Part shown: positions 61,604-64,000 of the stretch, piece after piece
How the letters are laid out: each line of letters opens with the position of its first letter
Numbering within the stretch: the first letter of the stretch is position 1
NCBI RefSeq assembly: GCF_041897535.1
Contig: NZ_CP169217.1
Location: forward strand, 3,162,001-3,226,000
Reading direction: 5' to 3'
From: Methylomicrobium lacus_A
GTDB taxonomy: Bacteria > Pseudomonadota > Gammaproteobacteria > Methylococcales > Methylomonadaceae
DNA: 64,000 bases
Program-made: the position numbers and the translations under genes
Notes under the pieces: model-generated
The model's input: only the letters and a program-made list of their open reading frames with translations
The model's database searches: none
What the model was told of the DNA's origin: nothing

Positions 61604-64000
61604 ATGCGGAATCTGAGGTTTATACCCGTGTTGATTGGAGCGATCCTGGGAATCGCGGTCATCATTGTCGCCTTTTATTTCATTTTCCTTGATCTGTTCG
61701 TCGACCTGTGGTGGTTTCAATCGCTGAAACAGGAACCGTACTTCTGGCTCAGGCTGCTGTACCGGTTTTTCCTGTCCGGCGGCGTGACTCTGGCTTTTTT
61801 CCTGATTTTCTTTTTTCATTTCTGGATCGCTTCGCGTTACCTGGGCCTGAATCCCCCGGATGAGGTGTTGGCCGATCTGGACAAGCGCCGGCGTTTCCAG
61901 CGCTTCGCCGATGTGTTCATGGGCGATTCAGTCAAGGTTTATACCCCGATCTCTCTGGTCCTGGCCGTGTTCATCGCGATTCCGTTCTATCAGCAATGGG
62001 ATGCGGCATTGCTGTATTTTTTCGGCCAGTCCGCGGGCGTCGCCGACACGGTTTACGGCAACGATGTCAGCTTTTACATGCTGTCGTATCCGATTTACCT
62101 GCTGATCCAAAAAGAACTGTTGACGACTGCGGTGATCATTTTTATTGCGGTCGGCACCCTGTATTGGCTGGAACATGTCTTCATTCCGAATCAAAACAAG
62201 GAATACCACATCGGCGCGAAGATTCATCTGACCGTCTTGGTCGGCTTCATCGTGCTGTTCGTGGTCTGGGGCTTCATGCTGGAGCGGTTTTCACTGCTTT
62301 ATTCGCACAATCATGCGCCGGTGTTTTTCGGGCCGGGATTCGTCGAAATTTATTATCAATTGCCGTTGATCTGGATCGGCATCATCACCTTCCTGGCCGT
62401 CGCGGTGACCGCCTGTCTGTTCATCTTCTCGAAGGAACACCGGATCAAGGCCCCGTTTTTGGTTGCGTCGGCCGCGTTTTTATTTGCCTGGTATCTGCCG
62501 AATGTCGACTCCATTCCGAATCAGATCCAGAGGTACATCGTCAATCCGAATCCGGTTAAGGCTGAAAAGCCGTTCATGCAGTTCAACATCGATGCGACGC
62601 TGAACGCCTACGACCTAAAAAACATCCGCGTCATCGATCAGGACATCAACGTGAATGCAGCCGAGGACATCACGACCTGGAGTGCGCAGAAGCGTTTTGA
62701 AAACATTCCGGTCTGGGATCGGGAGTTTCTGATCGACAGCTATCAGCAACTGCAGGTGATCCGGCCTTATTATCAGTTCTTGTCGGTCGATGAGGATAGA
62801 TATTTCCTGCTGGACCATATCCGGCAGGTCAATCTGGCTGCCCGCGAAGTGAATATCAGCAAGCTTCCCGAATCGGCGCAAAACTGGGAAAACACGCACT
62901 TGCGCTATACGCACGGTACCGGCGCGGTCGTCTCGCCGGCCGCCCAAGACGCGGACATGCCGCTGGTTTTTTATCTGCGCGATTTGAATATGTCTTCGCA
63001 GGTCGGGCTCAGCACGAAAAACCCTGAGATCTATTACGGCGAAGGCAAGTATGACTATGCCATCGTGCCCAACAAGTTAAAGGTTAAAGGGCTTGAAGTC
63101 GGTAAAGGGTCTGAAGTCGGCGATCAAAACGTCGATGAAAAAGAATATACTGGCCAAAGCGGCATTCCAATACGGTCCCTGTTCCGCAAGGCCTTGTTGG
63201 CTTTATATTTCAAGGACGAAAGAATATTCTTTTCCTTGGGGGTATCCACCGAGGGCAGTAAAGCGATGATTCGCCGGAATATTACCGAGCGAGTCAACGC
63301 GATCACACCCTTTCTGCAGTTGGACAAGGATCCTTATCTGGTGATGACCAAGGACCGCTTCTACTGGATACAGGATGCCTATACCATATCGAAGTGGTAT
63401 CCGGCCTCGAAACCGGCCGCGGATGATTATCTGGAAGGTGATCAGCCGTTCAACTATATCCGGAATTCGGTCAAGATCGTCATCGATGCGTTTGACGGCA
63501 CGGTCGATTATTACATTGCCGATCCTTCGGATGTCATCATCAATGCCTATGCGCGAGCGTATCCGAGTTTATTCAAAAACATGGAGGAAATGCCGGTCGA
63601 GCTGCAAAAGCATTTGCGCTACCCGCGCGACCTTTTTTACATGCAGATGAAGGTGTATGCGAAATATCATCAAACCATTCCCGAGCTGTTTTATGAGCAG
63701 GCCGAGACCTGGCAGTTCGCGAATGTGCGCAATCAGGAGGTCAGGCCGTACTACCAGACGATGGATTTCGGCAACTGTAAGGATCTGGAAGAATTCGTGA
63801 TGATCAATCCGATGACGCCGGTGAGCCGGGACAATCTGAGCATGATCGGCGTTGCGAGTATTCTGGATAAGGAGACTTGCGGATTTAACTACAAACCCGG
63901 TATCACGATCTATAAGTTCCGCAAGGAAGTGCAGGTGAACGGCCCGGCGCAGGTCGAAGCCCTGATCAATCAGGACCCCGAAATTTCCGCGCAATTCACC
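61604..64000 (+). CDS. UPF0182 family membrane protein, 3' end outside window
   Basis: The frame is open from the ATG at 61604 (GAGGA seven bases upstream) to the right edge, 799 codons, so the C-terminus lies outside. The N-terminal 300 residues form about seven membrane helices (VLIGAILGIAVIIVAFYFIF; DLFVDLWWFQSLKQEPYFWL; LLYFFGQSAGVADTVYGNDV). A large extracytoplasmic domain follows: YIVNPNPVKAEKPFMQFNID, PYLVMTKDRFYWIQDAYTIS, YNYIRNSVKIVIDAFDGTVD-like text and KVYAKYHQTIPELFYEQAE. This is the UPF0182 (COG1615) family of about 900 residues, function unknown. An acidic loop near residue 500 carries a short imperfect duplication (LEVGKG/SEVGDQ). Confidence 0.9.
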   Translation, partial: MRNLRFIPVLIGAILGIAVIIVAFYFIFLDLFVDLWWFQSLKQEPYFWLRLLYRFFLSGGVTLAFFLIFFFHFWIASRYLGLNPPDEVLADLDKRRRFQRFADVFMGDSVKVYTPISLVLAVFIAIPFYQQWDAALLYFFGQSAGVADTVYGNDVSFYMLSYPIYLLIQKELLTTAVIIFIAVGTLYWLEHVFIPNQNKEYHIGAKIHLTVLVGFIVLFVVWGFMLERFSLLYSHNHAPVFFGPGFVEIYYQLPLIWIGIITFLAVAVTACLFIFSKEHRIKAPFLVASAAFLFAWYLPNVDSIPNQIQRYIVNPNPVKAEKPFMQFNIDATLNAYDLKNIRVIDQDINVNAAEDITTWSAQKRFENIPVWDREFLIDSYQQLQVIRPYYQFLSVDEDRYFLLDHIRQVNLAAREVNISKLPESAQNWENTHLRYTHGTGAVVSPAAQDADMPLVFYLRDLNMSSQVGLSTKNPEIYYGEGKYDYAIVPNKLKVKGLEVGKGSEVGDQNVDEKEYTGQSGIPIRSLFRKALLALYFKDERIFFSLGVSTEGSKAMIRRNITERVNAITPFLQLDKDPYLVMTKDRFYWIQDAYTISKWYPASKPAADDYLEGDQPFNYIRNSVKIVIDAFDGTVDYYIADPSDVIINAYARAYPSLFKNMEEMPVELQKHLRYPRDLFYMQMKVYAKYHQTIPELFYEQAETWQFANVRNQEVRPYYQTMDFGNCKDLEEFVMINPMTPVSRDNLSMIGVASILDKETCGFNYKPGITIYKFRKEVQVNGPAQVEALINQDPEISAQFT

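Noticed and set aside
1..64000. CRISPR array, prophage or integrative element
   Set aside because: I saw no regularly spaced repeats, integrase or phage structural genes. The only mobile element is the decayed ISAzo13-type copy.

Overview
The window comes from a gammaproteobacterium and probably from a methylotroph or methanotroph of the Methylococcales. The left edge carries two genes of the tetrahydromethanopterin/methylofuran C1 cofactor pathway (an ATP-grasp ligase and an MfnF-like hydantoinase/oxoprolinase-fold protein), which among bacteria occur mainly in C1 oxidisers. The rest is typically gammaproteobacterial: a CRP/Vfr regulator, the full dcw cluster ending in lpxC, GlnRS, nudJ-mnmA with purB close by, clpS-clpA facing infA/bpt/aat/trxB, and ftsK. 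The genus is inference.

Layout. 1-1620: C1 cofactor genes. 1621-3299: a decayed insertion zone, with an ISAzo13-type element (terminal inverted repeats visible, transposase frameshifted and internally deleted) and a moxR gene cut off just after its Walker A motif. 3300-7407: crp, a GlcD/DLD-type flavin oxidase, a SIS-domain protein (DiaA/GmhA), yraN and rsmI. 7453-7856: RNase P RNA with a complete P1 pairing and an enlarged P12. 8131-26743: a near-perfect sigma70 promoter, three 10-bp-spaced MraZ repeats, then mraZ-rsmH-ftsL-ftsI-murE-murF-mraY-murD-ftsW-murG-murC-murB-ddl-ftsQ-ftsA-ftsZ, a terminator, and lpxC. Many of these genes overlap by 1-31 bases, so peptidoglycan precursor synthesis and divisome assembly are very probably co-transcribed.

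26753-36644: a DciA-like gene, three small exported proteins rich in Gly/Tyr/His/Pro, a His-loop DmeF cation exporter, and an overlapping pair made of an HDOD-GAF histidine kinase and a REC-PAS-PAS-GGDEF-EAL response regulator, then glnS. 36645-44345 (minus strand): a GDP-mannose hydrolase, a polysaccharide flippase, mtaB, a fused SpmAB-type membrane protein, purB, mnmA and nudJ. 44598-52796: ClpS/ClpA with Bpt and Aat put most of a bacterial N-degron pathway in one place, together with infA, trxB and ftsK.

53285-57224 is the least explained and most interesting part: a 361-residue unknown protein, a COG2229-type small GTPase, a roadblock/LC7 protein, and a 523-residue protein that appears to join a degenerate kinase-like domain to an intact calcineurin-type phosphoesterase. 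It recalls MglA/MglB and the Streptomyces conservons but has different partners. The window ends with a membrane protein of unknown function, a secreted lytic transglycosylase, a stand-alone EF-G of the second type, and a UPF0182 membrane protein that runs off the right edge.
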